Positions 41,673-50,702 are shown, counted from the stretch's first letter. The stretch is DNA of 64,000 nt from Microbacterium sp. (GCA_003248655.1 QFPM01000001.1:1-64000); one strand, 5' to 3'. Notes: generated by a model not told the origin, from the letters alone. A program made the numbers and translations.

Positions 41673-43083
41673 GCACTGGTGGGCCGCGACGAGCGGCAGC
41701 GCCCGCTGGACGGCCGTCGGCGGGACCGCGCTCGTCGCGGGCCTCGTCGCCGTGAGCGCGATCGTCTGGTCCGCGCCGGGCGCGGCGGCCCCGCCGCCGA
41801 GCGCCGATGCGCAGCTCGCGGCCGCGCTCGCGGAGAACGAGCAACTGCGCGCCGAACTCGATGAGGCGAAAGCGGAGAAGGCTCCGACTCCCCGACCGAC
41901 GCGGACGCCGACACCTACCCCGACACCGACACCGACCCCGACCCCGACACCCGCGCCGAGCGCTCCGCCCTCGGCCGGCCCGGCGACTCCGCCCGCGCCC
42001 CGCGACACGATCTACATCACGCGAACCGTGAAGGTTCCCGTCGAAGTGCAGCCGCATCCGACCGCACCGGCGACACCGGCTCCGACCGCGCCCGAGCCGG
42101 TGACGGCGCCCTCGAAAGCGGAGCTCGTCGCCCCCGAGCAGCGCTACTTCGGCATGTACACCACCCAAGCACCGTTCAACTTCGCGACGTTCGACGATGT
42201 CGCCTTCAAGCTCGGGGTGCGCCAGTCGATGGTCGGGTACTTCAGTGGGTGGGACAAGCCGTTCCGCGCCGATGCGGTCACACGCGCGTGGGAACGGGGG
42301 CTCATGCCCCTCCTTACGTGGGAGTCGACCCCGAGCGCGGCGGGCAACGACGAGCCGGTGCAGCCCGACTACACGCTCGCGAAGATCATTGGGGGCGAGT
42401 TCGACGAGTACCTGCATCAGTACGCGCGCGACATCACCGCGACGGGCCTCCCCCTCGCGATCCGGCTCGACCATGAGATGAACGGATCGTGGTACCCGTG
42501 GTCTGAGATGCGCAACGACGGCAGCTCGCTCAACACCAACTCGCGAGGCGAGTACGTGGCCATGTGGCGCCACGTGCACGACATCTTCGAGGAGGAGGGC
42601 GCGAACGACCTCGTCGTCTGGATCTGGGCGCCGAACGTGATCAACAACCTCGCCCCGACACTCAAGGATCCGGCGTACCTCGCCTCGCTCTACCCCGGCG
42701 ACGAGTATGTCGACTGGATCGGACTTTCGGGCTATCTGCGCCCGACGACCAACCCGCAGAACCGCTCTTTCACGTACACCTTCGACCCGTCACTCGCCCA
42801 GTTGCGCGCGATCACCGACAAGCCGATCTTCCTTGCGGAAGTTGGGGCGACAGAGAACGACGGACGTAAACCCGAGTGGGTGACGAGCTTCTTCGACGCG
42901 TTCGCCGATCCCGAGAACGACGACATCATCGGCTTCGCCTGGTTCAACATCGCCGTGACGACGATCTCGGGAGACTCGCGGGTCACGAACGACTGGCGCG
43001 TCGACTCGCGATCCGACTCCCTCGCGGCCTTCCGCGAGGGACTGACAGACCCCGCCGCCGGCTTCGCCCTGAAGCCCTACTGA
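41656..43083 (+). CDS. Secreted GH26 glycosidase with Thr-Pro linker
   Basis: The 475-residue protein starts at a TTG overlapping the GT2 gene by 17 bp, with AGGGGG upstream. It has an N-terminal signal/anchor helix (residues 17-43), a short coiled segment and a TP-repeat linker (about residues 77-98), then a GH26-type domain. The acid/base Glu is in RLDHEMNGSWYPW and the nucleophile Glu in IFLAEVGATE. GH26 includes beta-mannanases and endoglucanases. Next to a polymer synthase it may trim or release the nascent polysaccharide. Confidence 0.85.
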   Translation: MSPSPRHWWAATSGSARWTAVGGTALVAGLVAVSAIVWSAPGAAAPPPSADAQLAAALAENEQLRAELDEAKAEKAPTPRPTRTPTPTPTPTPTPTPTPAPSAPPSAGPATPPAPRDTIYITRTVKVPVEVQPHPTAPATPAPTAPEPVTAPSKAELVAPEQRYFGMYTTQAPFNFATFDDVAFKLGVRQSMVGYFSGWDKPFRADAVTRAWERGLMPLLTWESTPSAAGNDEPVQPDYTLAKIIGGEFDEYLHQYARDITATGLPLAIRLDHEMNGSWYPWSEMRNDGSSLNTNSRGEYVAMWRHVHDIFEEEGANDLVVWIWAPNVINNLAPTLKDPAYLASLYPGDEYVDWIGLSGYLRPTTNPQNRSFTYTFDPSLAQLRAITDKPIFLAEVGATENDGRKPEWVTSFFDAFADPENDDIIGFAWFNIAVTTISGDSRVTNDWRVDSRSDSLAAFREGLTDPAAGFALKPY

Positions 43084-43121
43084 ATCACCCCCCTACCCCT
43101 CAATCACCCCCAGGAGACACC

Positions 43122-44537
43122 ATGTCGGCATCCTCTTCCCCCGCCCGTCGTGTGCGTGCTGTCGCTGCCGCACCCACATCCGACGCACCGCGCGTCAGCG
43201 TGATCGGCACCGGCTATCTCGGTGCGACGCACGCGGCCGCCCTCGCGGAGCTCGGCTTCACCGTCATTGGCGTCGACACCGACCCGGCGAAGGTCGCCGC
43301 GCTCGAGAAGGGCGACACACCGTTCTTCGAGCCCGGCCTCCCGGAGCTGATCCGCGCGCACGTCGCGGGCGGTGGCCTCTCGTTCACGACCGATCTCGGC
43401 GCGGCTGTCGCGGCAAGCGACATCCACTTCATCTGCGTCGGTACCCCCCAGCAACCCGCAAGCCACGCGGCCGACCTCAGCTATGTGGAGGCGGCGACGA
43501 GGGCGGTGGCGGCCGCTCTCACTCACGACGGACTCATCGTCGGCAAGTCGACCGTTCCGGTCGGAACGGCCGCAGGTCTCCGCGACATCGTCGCCGAGAC
43601 CACCCCGGCATCCATCGGCGTAGAGCTGATCTGGAACCCTGAGTTCTTGCGGGAGGGCCGTGCGGTCGACGACACCCTCCACCCCGACCGCATCGTCCTG
43701 GGCGGAGCGAGCGCGCACGCCGAAGCGCTCATGCGGACGCTCTATGCGAAGCCACTCGCCGCCGGCGCGCCGCTGATCGCGTGCGACCTGCCGACCGCAG
43801 AGCTCGTGAAGGTGAGCGCGAACGCGTTCCTCGCGACGAAGATCTCCTTCATCAACGCGATCGCGGGGCTCTGCGAGAGGGCCGGTGCCGACGTCGCCGT
43901 CCTCGCCGACGCAATCGGGCACGACGCGCGGATCGGTCGCGCATTCCTCAACGCCGGGCTCGGATTCGGCGGAGGATGCCTGCCGAAAGACATCCGCGCA
44001 CTCATGCACCGCGCCGGTGAGCTCGGCGCCTACAACACCGTCAAGCTCATGCAGCACGTCGACGAGATCAACATGGATCAGCGTCAGCGGGTCGTCGACA
44101 TCACGCTCGAAGCGCTTGGCGGGTCGGCGCTCAATACCCGTGTCGCCGTCCTCGGTGCAGCCTTCAAACCCGACACCGACGATGTGCGCGACTCGCCCGC
44201 GCTGAACGTCGCTGCGGCGCTCCACCTGCGCGGAGCGCTGGTCACCGTCTACGACCCCGAGGCGAGCGTCACCGCGCGGCGGAACTTCCCGACGCTCGGG
44301 TACTCCCCCGACATGGAATCGGCGGTGCGTGGCGCCGATGTGGTGCTCGTCCTCACCGAGTGGGACGAGATCCGCGCGGTCTCGCCTGCCGCGCTCGGCG
44401 CCCTCGCGCACCGTCGCATCGTCATCGACGCGCGCTCCTGCATCCCCGTCGCCGAGTGGGAGGCCGCGGGGTGGGACGTCCGCGTACTCGGTCGGGTCTA
44501 CCGGCCCAAGCAACACGCCGCCGTTGCGGCGGCCTGA
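43122..44537 (+). CDS. ugd: UDP-glucose/GDP-mannose 6-dehydrogenase family enzyme
   Basis: The 471-residue protein has the NAD site VSVIGTGYLGATHAAALAE after an Ala-rich 23-residue leader, the substrate loop ELIWNPEFLREGRAVDD, the catalytic cysteine in FGGGCLPKDIRAL, and the C-terminal UDP-binding half with AFKPDTDDVRDSP. It is the likely source of UDP-glucuronate for the upstream GT2 enzyme. CAGGAGAC precedes the ATG, 38 bp after the GH26 stop. Confidence 0.92.
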   Translation: MSASSSPARRVRAVAAAPTSDAPRVSVIGTGYLGATHAAALAELGFTVIGVDTDPAKVAALEKGDTPFFEPGLPELIRAHVAGGGLSFTTDLGAAVAASDIHFICVGTPQQPASHAADLSYVEAATRAVAAALTHDGLIVGKSTVPVGTAAGLRDIVAETTPASIGVELIWNPEFLREGRAVDDTLHPDRIVLGGASAHAEALMRTLYAKPLAAGAPLIACDLPTAELVKVSANAFLATKISFINAIAGLCERAGADVAVLADAIGHDARIGRAFLNAGLGFGGGCLPKDIRALMHRAGELGAYNTVKLMQHVDEINMDQRQRVVDITLEALGGSALNTRVAVLGAAFKPDTDDVRDSPALNVAAALHLRGALVTVYDPEASVTARRNFPTLGYSPDMESAVRGADVVLVLTEWDEIRAVSPAALGALAHRRIVIDARSCIPVAEWEAAGWDVRVLGRVYRPKQHAAVAAA

Positions 44538-44543
44538 GTCAGG

Positions 44544-44572
44544 CGTGGATGCCGGGCACCTCGGCATCCACG
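44544..44572. terminator. Hairpin between convergent ugd and otsA
   Basis: A perfect 11-bp stem, CGTGGATGCCG with CGGCATCCACG and a 7-base loop, starts 6 bp after the ugd stop and ends 10 bp before the otsA stop. The arms carry the heptamer that is frequent throughout the window. Confidence 0.65.
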
Positions 44573-44582
44573 ACCGCTGTCG

Positions 44583-45992
44583 TCATCGGCGTACGGATGC
44601 CAGGGCGTCGAGAAAACCGCGCGACCACGCCGCGACATCGTGATCGCGGACGCGGCGGCGCAGCGCTCGCATGCGTCGCGTCTGCTCGGCGGCCGGCATC
44701 TGCGCGGCCGTCACGATCGCATCCTTCAGTCCCTCGATGTCGTGCGGGTTGACGCGGATCGCCTGCGTAAGTTCGTCCGCGGCGCCGGTGAACTCGCTCA
44801 GCACGAGCACGCCGCGCCCGTCGACGCGGCTCGCGATGTACTCCTTCGCGACGAGGTTCATGCCGTCGCGCAGCGCCGTGACGAGCATGACGTCGGCGGC
44901 GAGGTAGAGCGCGACCATCTCCTCGCGCGGGTACGCCTGATGCAGATAGCGGATCGCCGTGTGACCGACGGTGTCGAAGTCGCCGTTGATGCGCCCGACG
45001 GTCAGCTCGATCTCGTCGCGCAGCTGCATGTAGGCGGCGACGCGCTCACGGCTGGGGCTCGCGACCTGCACGAGGGTGACGTCTTCGACGGTCAGCCTGT
45101 TGTCTGCCAGCAGCTCTCCGTAAGCCTTGAGCCGATGGCCGATCCCCTTCGTGTAGTCCAGCCGGTCCACACCGAACAGGACGACGGCGGGATCGCCGAG
45201 CCCCGCGCGGATCTCGCGCGCTCGCGCCTGTACTTCGGGCCGGCGCGCAATCTCGTCGTAGGCGGCGGCGTCGATCGAGATGGGGTACGCCTTCGCGATC
45301 GCCGTCCGCGCTCCGCCGTCCGGCGTCGGCACGCGGATCGCGCCCGCCTTCGTCTCGAACCCGAGCTGACGACGGACCGCCCGCGCGAAGTTCCCGGCAT
45401 CCGCCACTCTCTGAAAGCCGATCACGTCGGCGCCGAGCAGTCCCTCGAGCACCTGACGGCGCCACGGCAGCTGCGCGTAGATGCCGTATGCCGGGAACGG
45501 AATGTGGTGGAAGTAGCCGATGACGACATCGGGGCGAAGCTCGCGCAGAAGCCGCGGCACGAGCTGGAGCTGGTAGTCGTGCACCCACACCGTCGCCCCG
45601 TGAGCGGCAACGGATGCCGCGGCGTGCGCGAAGCGCTCATTCACGCGCACGTAGGCATCCCACCATTCGCGGTGATACGCGGGCGGTGAGATGACGTCGT
45701 GGTACAGCGGCCAGATCGTGTCGTTCGAAAAGCCCTCGTAGAACAGCTCCACGTCGCTGGACGACAGCGCGACGGGAACGAGCTGCATGCCGTCGAACGA
45801 GAACGGATCGAGCTCGACATCGCTCTGCCCCGGCCACCCGACCCATGCGCCGCCTGAGGACTGGATGACCGGTTCGAGCGCGGCGACGAGTCCGCCGGGC
45901 GAGCGTCGCCAGCCCTCGTCGTCGCCGGATCGGTCGACAGGCAGGCGGTTGGAGACGACGACGAAGTCGGCCTCTTCGGTGGTATCGCTCAC
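44583..45992 (-). CDS. otsA: Trehalose-6-phosphate synthase
   Basis: The 469-residue GT20 enzyme has VVVSNRLPVDR, SPGGLVAALEPV, VWVHDYQLQLVPRLLRE, HIPFPAYGIY and the UDP-glucose loop VDRLDYTKGIGHRLKAY. It joins UDP-glucose and glucose-6-phosphate. No trehalose-6-phosphate phosphatase gene follows, so otsB must lie elsewhere. Confidence 0.96.
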   Translation of the reverse strand: MSDTTEEADFVVVSNRLPVDRSGDDEGWRRSPGGLVAALEPVIQSSGGAWVGWPGQSDVELDPFSFDGMQLVPVALSSSDVELFYEGFSNDTIWPLYHDVISPPAYHREWWDAYVRVNERFAHAAASVAAHGATVWVHDYQLQLVPRLLRELRPDVVIGYFHHIPFPAYGIYAQLPWRRQVLEGLLGADVIGFQRVADAGNFARAVRRQLGFETKAGAIRVPTPDGGARTAIAKAYPISIDAAAYDEIARRPEVQARAREIRAGLGDPAVVLFGVDRLDYTKGIGHRLKAYGELLADNRLTVEDVTLVQVASPSRERVAAYMQLRDEIELTVGRINGDFDTVGHTAIRYLHQAYPREEMVALYLAADVMLVTALRDGMNLVAKEYIASRVDGRGVLVLSEFTGAADELTQAIRVNPHDIEGLKDAIVTAAQMPAAEQTRRMRALRRRVRDHDVAAWSRGFLDALASVRR

Positions 45993-46035
45993 GCGACTCC
46001 TCTCGGCAGGCGTTCATCCAGGCTAACGTGGAGGG

Positions 46036-46299
46036 ATGCGCAAGTACCTCTTCGGGACCGGGATCATCTCCGCCGTGACGAGCGGCATGGCGCTTCTGCG
46101 CGGCGCTCGCGGGGACGTGCCGTTCACGTGGCGCCAGGCGCTCGCGTGGCTCAGCTGGGGCATCACTCTCGCCCTCTCGATCGGGACCATCGTCGACACC
46201 TATCGCGCGTCGCGCGGAAAGCTCATCGCGGGAGACTCACCCGTGGTGAACGACGAGCGGAAGCTTCTCGAGAAGCGCTTGCGCAACGCGGGCCGCTGA
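46036..46299 (+). CDS. Small hypothetical membrane protein
   Basis: The 87-residue protein has two moderately hydrophobic segments (YLFGTGIISAVTSGMALLRG and ALAWLSWGITLALSIGTIVD) and a basic tail. It looks like an inner-membrane protein of unknown role. It is divergent from otsA with a 43-bp gap. GTGGAGGG lies just before the ATG. Confidence 0.7.
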   Translation: MRKYLFGTGIISAVTSGMALLRGARGDVPFTWRQALAWLSWGITLALSIGTIVDTYRASRGKLIAGDSPVVNDERKLLEKRLRNAGR

Positions 46300-46313
46300 G
46301 CGATTCGCGCGCC

Positions 46314-46433
46314 CTAGCGCGCACAGGTGCAGCGGGCCTCCGCGGCCACGCCCGACAGCGCCGCGTCGATGTGCTCGCCGCAGCCCGCCCACGTGGTCTT
46401 GCCGCAGGTGTCACAGGTCACCGGGTAGCACAT
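46314..46433 (-). CDS. Tiny Cys-rich protein, chromosomal copy 3
   Basis: The 39-residue protein starts MCYPVTCDTCGKTTWAGCGE and ends with a Cys-x-Cys (RCTCAR). It aligns over its length with the two island proteins (12118 and 15326), including the CxxCGK and GCG blocks. GGAGGA precedes the ATG. It is alone, in the backbone between a small membrane protein and VapBC, so the family is not restricted to the sulfur island. The conserved CxxC pairs suggest zinc binding. Confidence 0.82.
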   Translation of the reverse strand: MCYPVTCDTCGKTTWAGCGEHIDAALSGVAAEARCTCAR

Positions 46434-46464
46434 AGGAATCCTCCGCTGTTAGTCGGTGCCCAGT

Positions 46465-46851
46465 TTACGCGCCGTCGTTGCCGCCGCGGAGTTGACGGAT
46501 GCCCGGGCCTGACCCCCACGCCCGATCGGCCGTAAACACATCTGCCTTCAGACGCTCCCCCAGCGCGAGGCACAGCCTGTCGGCGAGCGAAAGCCCACGC
46601 CCTGCCTGCCAGAGCGCAGCAGCAGCTTCCGCGTCCTCTCGCGTGACGGGGATGACGGCAAGATCGAAGCTGTCGAGCAGAGCGACCGCAAGGCGCGTGT
46701 CGCCACCGCGAACGCGCACTTTCTGCAAAACCTCCGACCAGTTCGCGGCCCCCACCACCGCACCCGCGACGAGGGCGTCCTCGACGTCATCAGCCCCGGG
46801 CTCGTCATGGAGGTACGCGAGTAACGCTGATGCATCCAGCACGTGAGTCAC
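46465..46851 (-). CDS. vapC: VapC-type PIN-domain toxin
   Basis: The 128-residue PIN ribonuclease has the acidic quartet visible as VLDASALL (first Asp), NWSEVL (Glu), LADRLCLAL (Asp) and FTADRAW (Asp). The GTG at 46851 overlaps the antitoxin stop (GTGA), the standard vapBC coupling. It would cleave tRNA or rRNA when free. Confidence 0.88.
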   Translation of the reverse strand: MTHVLDASALLAYLHDEPGADDVEDALVAGAVVGAANWSEVLQKVRVRGGDTRLAVALLDSFDLAVIPVTREDAEAAAALWQAGRGLSLADRLCLALGERLKADVFTADRAWGSGPGIRQLRGGNDGA

Positions 46852-47093
46852 GCGGCGTCCTCGGCCTCCGCGACGAGTCGTCGGTCGTTCAAGAGCTCCT
46901 CGACGAGCGACGGCCCCGACAGTTGCAATCGGAGGAGCGCCCGCGCTTGGGCTCGTGTCACGAGCAACACGCCGGCATCCGTCTCGACGAAGAGAAGTGG
47001 CGTCCCCTGCTCCCAGCCTTGGTGCTCGCGTAACGGTGCGGGCAACACGAGGCGACCCCGATCGCCGAGGGTCGCTGAGTGGGTACGTTCCAT
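46848..47093 (-). CDS. vapB: VapB-type AbrB/SpoVT antitoxin
   Basis: The 81-residue protein has an N-terminal AbrB-like swapped-hairpin DNA-binding domain (ATLGDRGRLVLPAPLREHQG) and a C-terminal toxin-binding helix. It is first in the vapBC pair. The promoter must lie in the 58 bp up to the thiolase stop at 47152. Confidence 0.85.
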   Translation of the reverse strand: MERTHSATLGDRGRLVLPAPLREHQGWEQGTPLLFVETDAGVLLVTRAQARALLRLQLSGPSLVEELLNDRRLVAEAEDAA

Positions 47094-47151
47094 ACGAGCA
47101 ATGTACCACTCAGATTGCGGGTGTGGGAATATAGCTCAGGGAGTGGAAGCA

Positions 47152-48336
47152 TCAGCGGGTGAGGATGAGTGCTTCGCCCTGGCCACCACCACCGCAGAGG
47201 CCGACGGCCGCGGTGCCGCCGCCCCGACGGACGAGTTCGTGCACGGCGTGTACGACGAGGCGTCCGCCCGAAGCGCCGATCGGATGCCCGAGCGCGATTC
47301 CGCCGCCGTGGATGTTCACGACATCCTCACTCAGCCCGAGTTCCGCCTGCGACCGCACCACGACGGCGCCGAACGCCTCGTTGATCTCGACGAAGTCGAG
47401 GTCGGATGCCGTGAGGCTCTGTCGCCCGAGCGCCTGCGCGATCGCTCGCGCCGGCTGGGCGTGCAGCGAGTTATCGGGGCCGGCGACCTGGCCGGCCGCG
47501 CCGATGACCGCAAGTACGGGCCAGCCCCGCTCGTCGGCGTGCGATCGAGTGGTGAGCACGACGGCCGCCGCGCCGTCGGAGATCTGCGACGAGCTCCCCG
47601 CCGTGATCGTGCCGTCTTTCGAGAACGCGGGGCGCAGCCCCGCGAGCGACTCTTCGGTGGTGTCGGCGCGGATGCCTTCGTCTGTCGTCACGCGCACCGG
47701 CTCGCCCCGGCGCTGCGGGACCTCGACGGCAGCAATCTCGGCGTCGAACACCCCGGCATCGCGTGCTGCGGCCGCACGCTGGTGCGACAGCGCCGCGACG
47801 TGATCCTGCGCCTCGCGGGTGATCTCGTACGTCGGGTTCAGTCGCTCGGTCGACGCGCCCATCGACTCCTTGTCGTAGGCATCCGTCAATCCGTCGTACG
47901 CCATGTGGTCGAGCACCTCGACCGACCCGTACGCCCAGCCCTCACGCGAGCCCATCAGCAGGTGCGGGGAACGGGTCATGGACTCCATACCACCGGCGAC
48001 GACGACGGTCGCATCGCCCGAGGCGATCATGCGCTTCGCGTCGATGATCGCCGTGAGCCCCGAGAGGCACACCTTGTTGACCGAGGATGCCGGGACGTCC
48101 CACCCGAGGCCACCCGCAAGCGCCGCCTGGCGCGCGGGGTTCTGGCCGGAGCCAGCCGACAGCACCTGGCCGAGGATGACAGCATCCACGGCATCCGCAG
48201 GAATACCACCTTGCGCCAGAGCGCCCGCGATGGCGAACCCACCCAGCTGCGGAGCCGTGAACGAAGCGAGTTGCCCCTTGAGGCGACCCTGGGGGGTCCG
48301 TGCGGCGGCGACGATGACGATGTCGTCAGTGGTCAT
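47152..48336 (-). CDS. Acetyl-CoA C-acetyltransferase (thiolase)
   Basis: The 394-residue thiolase has Cys90 in NKVCLSG, the catalytic His in GGGIALGHPIGASG and the second Cys in GLCGGGGQGEA. It splits acetoacetyl-CoA to acetyl-CoA, or 3-oxoadipyl-CoA if the pathway were beta-ketoadipate. The adjacent scoAB and the nearby 3-hydroxybutyrate dehydrogenase favour the first. Its start overlaps the scoB stop by 4 bp. Confidence 0.92.
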   Translation of the reverse strand: MTTDDIVIVAAARTPQGRLKGQLASFTAPQLGGFAIAGALAQGGIPADAVDAVILGQVLSAGSGQNPARQAALAGGLGWDVPASSVNKVCLSGLTAIIDAKRMIASGDATVVVAGGMESMTRSPHLLMGSREGWAYGSVEVLDHMAYDGLTDAYDKESMGASTERLNPTYEITREAQDHVAALSHQRAAAARDAGVFDAEIAAVEVPQRRGEPVRVTTDEGIRADTTEESLAGLRPAFSKDGTITAGSSSQISDGAAAVVLTTRSHADERGWPVLAVIGAAGQVAGPDNSLHAQPARAIAQALGRQSLTASDLDFVEINEAFGAVVVRSQAELGLSEDVVNIHGGGIALGHPIGASGGRLVVHAVHELVRRGGGTAAVGLCGGGGQGEALILTR

Positions 48337-48986
48337 GCGTGCTCCTTCAGCGACTCAGCGATTACCAGCTCGGGTTCGGTGGCGGCGACGACCTCGTCGA
48401 CCGTGACACCGGGTGCGGTCTCGACCAGCACGAGTCCATCATCGGTCACATCGATGACCGCGAGGTCGGTGATGATGCGATCGACCACTCCGCGCCCCGT
48501 GAGCGGCAGCGAGCAGTCGTTCACGATCTTGGCAGAGCCGTCGCGCGCGACGTGCTCCATCAGGACGATGACGCGCTCCGCGCCGTGGACGAGATCCATC
48601 GCGCCGCCCGGACCCTTGACCATCTTTCCCGGGATCATCCAGTTCGCGAGGTCTCCCGACGCAGACACCTGCATCGCGCCGAGGATCGCGGCGTCGATCT
48701 TGCCTCCGCGGATCATGCCGAAACTCAGCGCCGAATCGAAGTACGCGGCGCCGGGGAGCACCGTCACGGTCTCCTTGCCGGCGTTGATGAGGTCGGGGTC
48801 GACGTTCGCCTCGGTCGGATAGGGCCCGACGCCGAGGATGCCGTTCTCCGACTGCAGGACGACCGTGACGCCCTCGGGGACATAGTTCGGGACGAGCGTG
48901 GGCAGGCCGATGCCGAGGTTGACGTACGAGCCGTCGGTGAGCTCTGCGGCGGCGCGGGCGGCCATCTCGTTGCGGGTGAGTGCCAT
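48333..48986 (-). CDS. scoB: 3-oxoacid CoA-transferase subunit B
   Basis: The 217-residue protein contains the covalent-intermediate Glu motif LQSENGILGVGPYP and the GGKIDAAILGAMQVSASGDL region of class I CoA-transferase B subunits. It moves CoA from succinyl-CoA to acetoacetate. It lies 2 bp after subunit A and overlaps the thiolase gene. Confidence 0.92.
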   Translation of the reverse strand: MALTRNEMAARAAAELTDGSYVNLGIGLPTLVPNYVPEGVTVVLQSENGILGVGPYPTEANVDPDLINAGKETVTVLPGAAYFDSALSFGMIRGGKIDAAILGAMQVSASGDLANWMIPGKMVKGPGGAMDLVHGAERVIVLMEHVARDGSAKIVNDCSLPLTGRGVVDRIITDLAVIDVTDDGLVLVETAPGVTVDEVVAATEPELVIAESLKEHA

Positions 48987-48988
48987 GG

Positions 48989-49789
48989 TCAGGCTCCTTC
49001 GGGGATATCGCGGCTGAGCGCCTCGTCGACCGACACGGTGCGTCGCTCGATGCGCTTTTCGATGTCGGTGCCGACCTCGACGATGCGGTGCACGTAGATG
49101 CCGGGCAGGTGGATCTCGTCGGGGTCGAGCAGTCCCGCGGGAACGAGCTCTTCGACCTGGGCGATGCAGATCTTGCCCGCCATCGCGGCGAGCGGGTTGA
49201 AGTTGCGTGCCGCCTTGTTGAAGACGAGGTTCCCGTGCACATCGCCTCGTGCCGCGTGGACGAGGGCGAAGTCGGTGACGATCGCCTCTTCGAGGACGTA
49301 CTCGCGCTCGACACCGTCCGGGGCGAAGGTGCGGACATCCTTCTGTGGGGACGCCACCGCGATACCGCCGTTGCCGTCGTACTTTCGCGGCAGACCTCCC
49401 TCGGCGACCTGCGTGCCGACGCCCGTCTGCGTGAAGAAGGCGCCGATCCCCGCGCCGCCCGCGCGCAGCTTCTCGGCGAGCGTGCCCTGCGGGGTGAGTT
49501 CGAGCTCAAGCTCACCGGAGAGGAACTGACGCTCGAACTCCTTGTTCTCGCCGACGTACGACGAGGTCATCTTGCGGATGCGCTTCGCGTTCAGCAGCAC
49601 CCCGAGCCCCCAGTCGTCGACACCGCAGTTGTTCGAGACGATCGAAACGTCGCTCGTGCCCTGTGCGAGAAGCGCCTCGATGAGCGCGATCGGGTTGCCG
49701 GATAGTCCGAACCCGCCGACGGCGAGCGATGCGCCGTCCGGGATGTCGGCGACGGCCTCCGCCGCCGATGCGTAGGTCTTGTCGATCAC
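48989..49789 (-). CDS. scoA: 3-oxoacid CoA-transferase subunit A
   Basis: The 266-residue protein starts at a GTG preceded by AAGGAGTACAC. It has the glycine-rich GGFGLSGNPIALIEALLAQG near the N-terminus and GAFFTQTGVGTQVAEGGLPR in the middle, as in SCOT/AtoD-type A subunits. It is first in scoA-scoB-thiolase. An IclR gene is divergent, 103 bp away. Confidence 0.92.
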   Translation of the reverse strand: MIDKTYASAAEAVADIPDGASLAVGGFGLSGNPIALIEALLAQGTSDVSIVSNNCGVDDWGLGVLLNAKRIRKMTSSYVGENKEFERQFLSGELELELTPQGTLAEKLRAGGAGIGAFFTQTGVGTQVAEGGLPRKYDGNGGIAVASPQKDVRTFAPDGVEREYVLEEAIVTDFALVHAARGDVHGNLVFNKAARNFNPLAAMAGKICIAQVEELVPAGLLDPDEIHLPGIYVHRIVEVGTDIEKRIERRTVSVDEALSRDIPEGA

Positions 49790-49882
49790 GTGTACTCCTT
49801 CGTTCGTGTCTGTTCCCATCGTGGGCGCGCGCGTCGCGCTCGCACGCACGCGTGCTTGCCATGTGGTCGGTCGAGGTCGTAG

Positions 49883-49899
49883 TGTCCACATCATGGACA
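49883..49899. promoter_or_regulatory. Inverted repeat overlapping the IclR start (putative operator)
   Basis: TGTCCA (49883-49888) and TGGACA (49894-49899) are a perfect 6-bp inverted repeat with a 5-base spacer. It overlaps the IclR start codon and lies in the divergent scoA/IclR region, consistent with autoregulation and control of scoAB. Confidence 0.55.
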
Positions 49900-50684
49900 T
49901 GGGATCAACGCAGACCGTGCCCGGTGCGCAGGCGATCGCGCGCGCGGCGACCCTCCTGCGCCTCGTCACCGGCGCCGGAGACGACGGTTCGACGGTCGCG
50001 GACCTGGCGCGCAGCGCCGACCTCACCCGACCGACGACGCACCGCTTGCTGACGGCGCTGCGCCACGAAGGACTCGTCGACCAGGACGAGCGCACGGGCC
50101 GATGGATGCCCGGGCCCGAGCTCTACCTGATGGGAACCGTCGCGGCATCCCGCTACGACATCACGACGATCGCACGCGACATTGTGCGCTCACTCGCGGT
50201 GCGGACGGAGGAGAGCGCGTTCCTCTCGGTGCGGCGCGGGGACGAGACCGTGTGCCTGCTCCGCGAGGACGGGGCGTTTCCGATCCGGTCGTTCGTGCTC
50301 TCCGAGGGCGTCCGGTTTCCGCTCGGGGTGGCCTCGGCCGGGCTCGCGATCCTCGCGTTCCTCCCTCACCACGATGTGGACGCCTACCTCGACCGGCATC
50401 CGGAACTCGGAGATCGGTACGGGTCGGCGCACGGCGAGGCGCGGCTACGCGCGCGGCTGCGTGAGACGACCGAGCGCGGCTTCGCGCTGAACCCCGGCCT
50501 TATCGTCGAGGGCAGCTTCGGGCTCGGCGCCGCGGTGTTCACGAAGTCCGGGCATCCGCAGTGGGCGCTGAGCCTCACGGGCGTCGAGTTCCGTTTCACA
50601 CCCGACCGCATCCCCGAGCTCGGGCGCACGCTCCTCGCCCACGCTCACCAGCTCTCGACGCGCGTGGCCGCCGGCGCCCGCTGA
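49893..50684 (+). CDS. IclR-family regulator of the scoAB-thiolase genes
   Basis: The 263-residue protein has an N-terminal winged HTH (TVADLARSADLTRPTTHRLL) and an IclR effector domain with the FPLGVASAGLAILAF and FALNPGLIVEGSFGLGAAVF segments. IclR proteins commonly control ketone-body and aromatic-acid operons. The start at 49893 is inside a palindrome, and an ATG at 49899 is the alternative. The stop is followed by a repeat of the 65-bp family. Confidence 0.88.
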   Translation: MDMGSTQTVPGAQAIARAATLLRLVTGAGDDGSTVADLARSADLTRPTTHRLLTALRHEGLVDQDERTGRWMPGPELYLMGTVAASRYDITTIARDIVRSLAVRTEESAFLSVRRGDETVCLLREDGAFPIRSFVLSEGVRFPLGVASAGLAILAFLPHHDVDAYLDRHPELGDRYGSAHGEARLRARLRETTERGFALNPGLIVEGSFGLGAAVFTKSGHPQWALSLTGVEFRFTPDRIPELGRTLLAHAHQLSTRVAAGAR

Positions 50685-50702
50685 AACACCACCGCGCGCA
50701 CC

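Noticed and set aside
41895..41960. Short tandem CCGACA-type DNA repeat
   Set aside because: It encodes the Thr-Pro linker of the GH26 protein and is explained by that.
46036..46299. Trehalose-6-phosphate phosphatase next to otsA
   Set aside because: The product is an 87-residue membrane protein without HAD motifs.
47123..47153. tRNA 5'-like sequence (TATAGCTCAGGGAGTGGAAG) before the thiolase stop
   Set aside because: No anticodon arm, T-arm or 3' acceptor strand follows, and the region runs into coding sequence, so a chance match is likely.
47152..49789. Beta-ketoadipate genes pcaF-pcaJ-pcaI instead of thiolase-scoB-scoA
   Set aside because: No ring-cleavage or muconate/carboxymuconolactone genes are present, whereas 3-hydroxybutyrate dehydrogenase lies close by. 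The possibility is not fully excluded.
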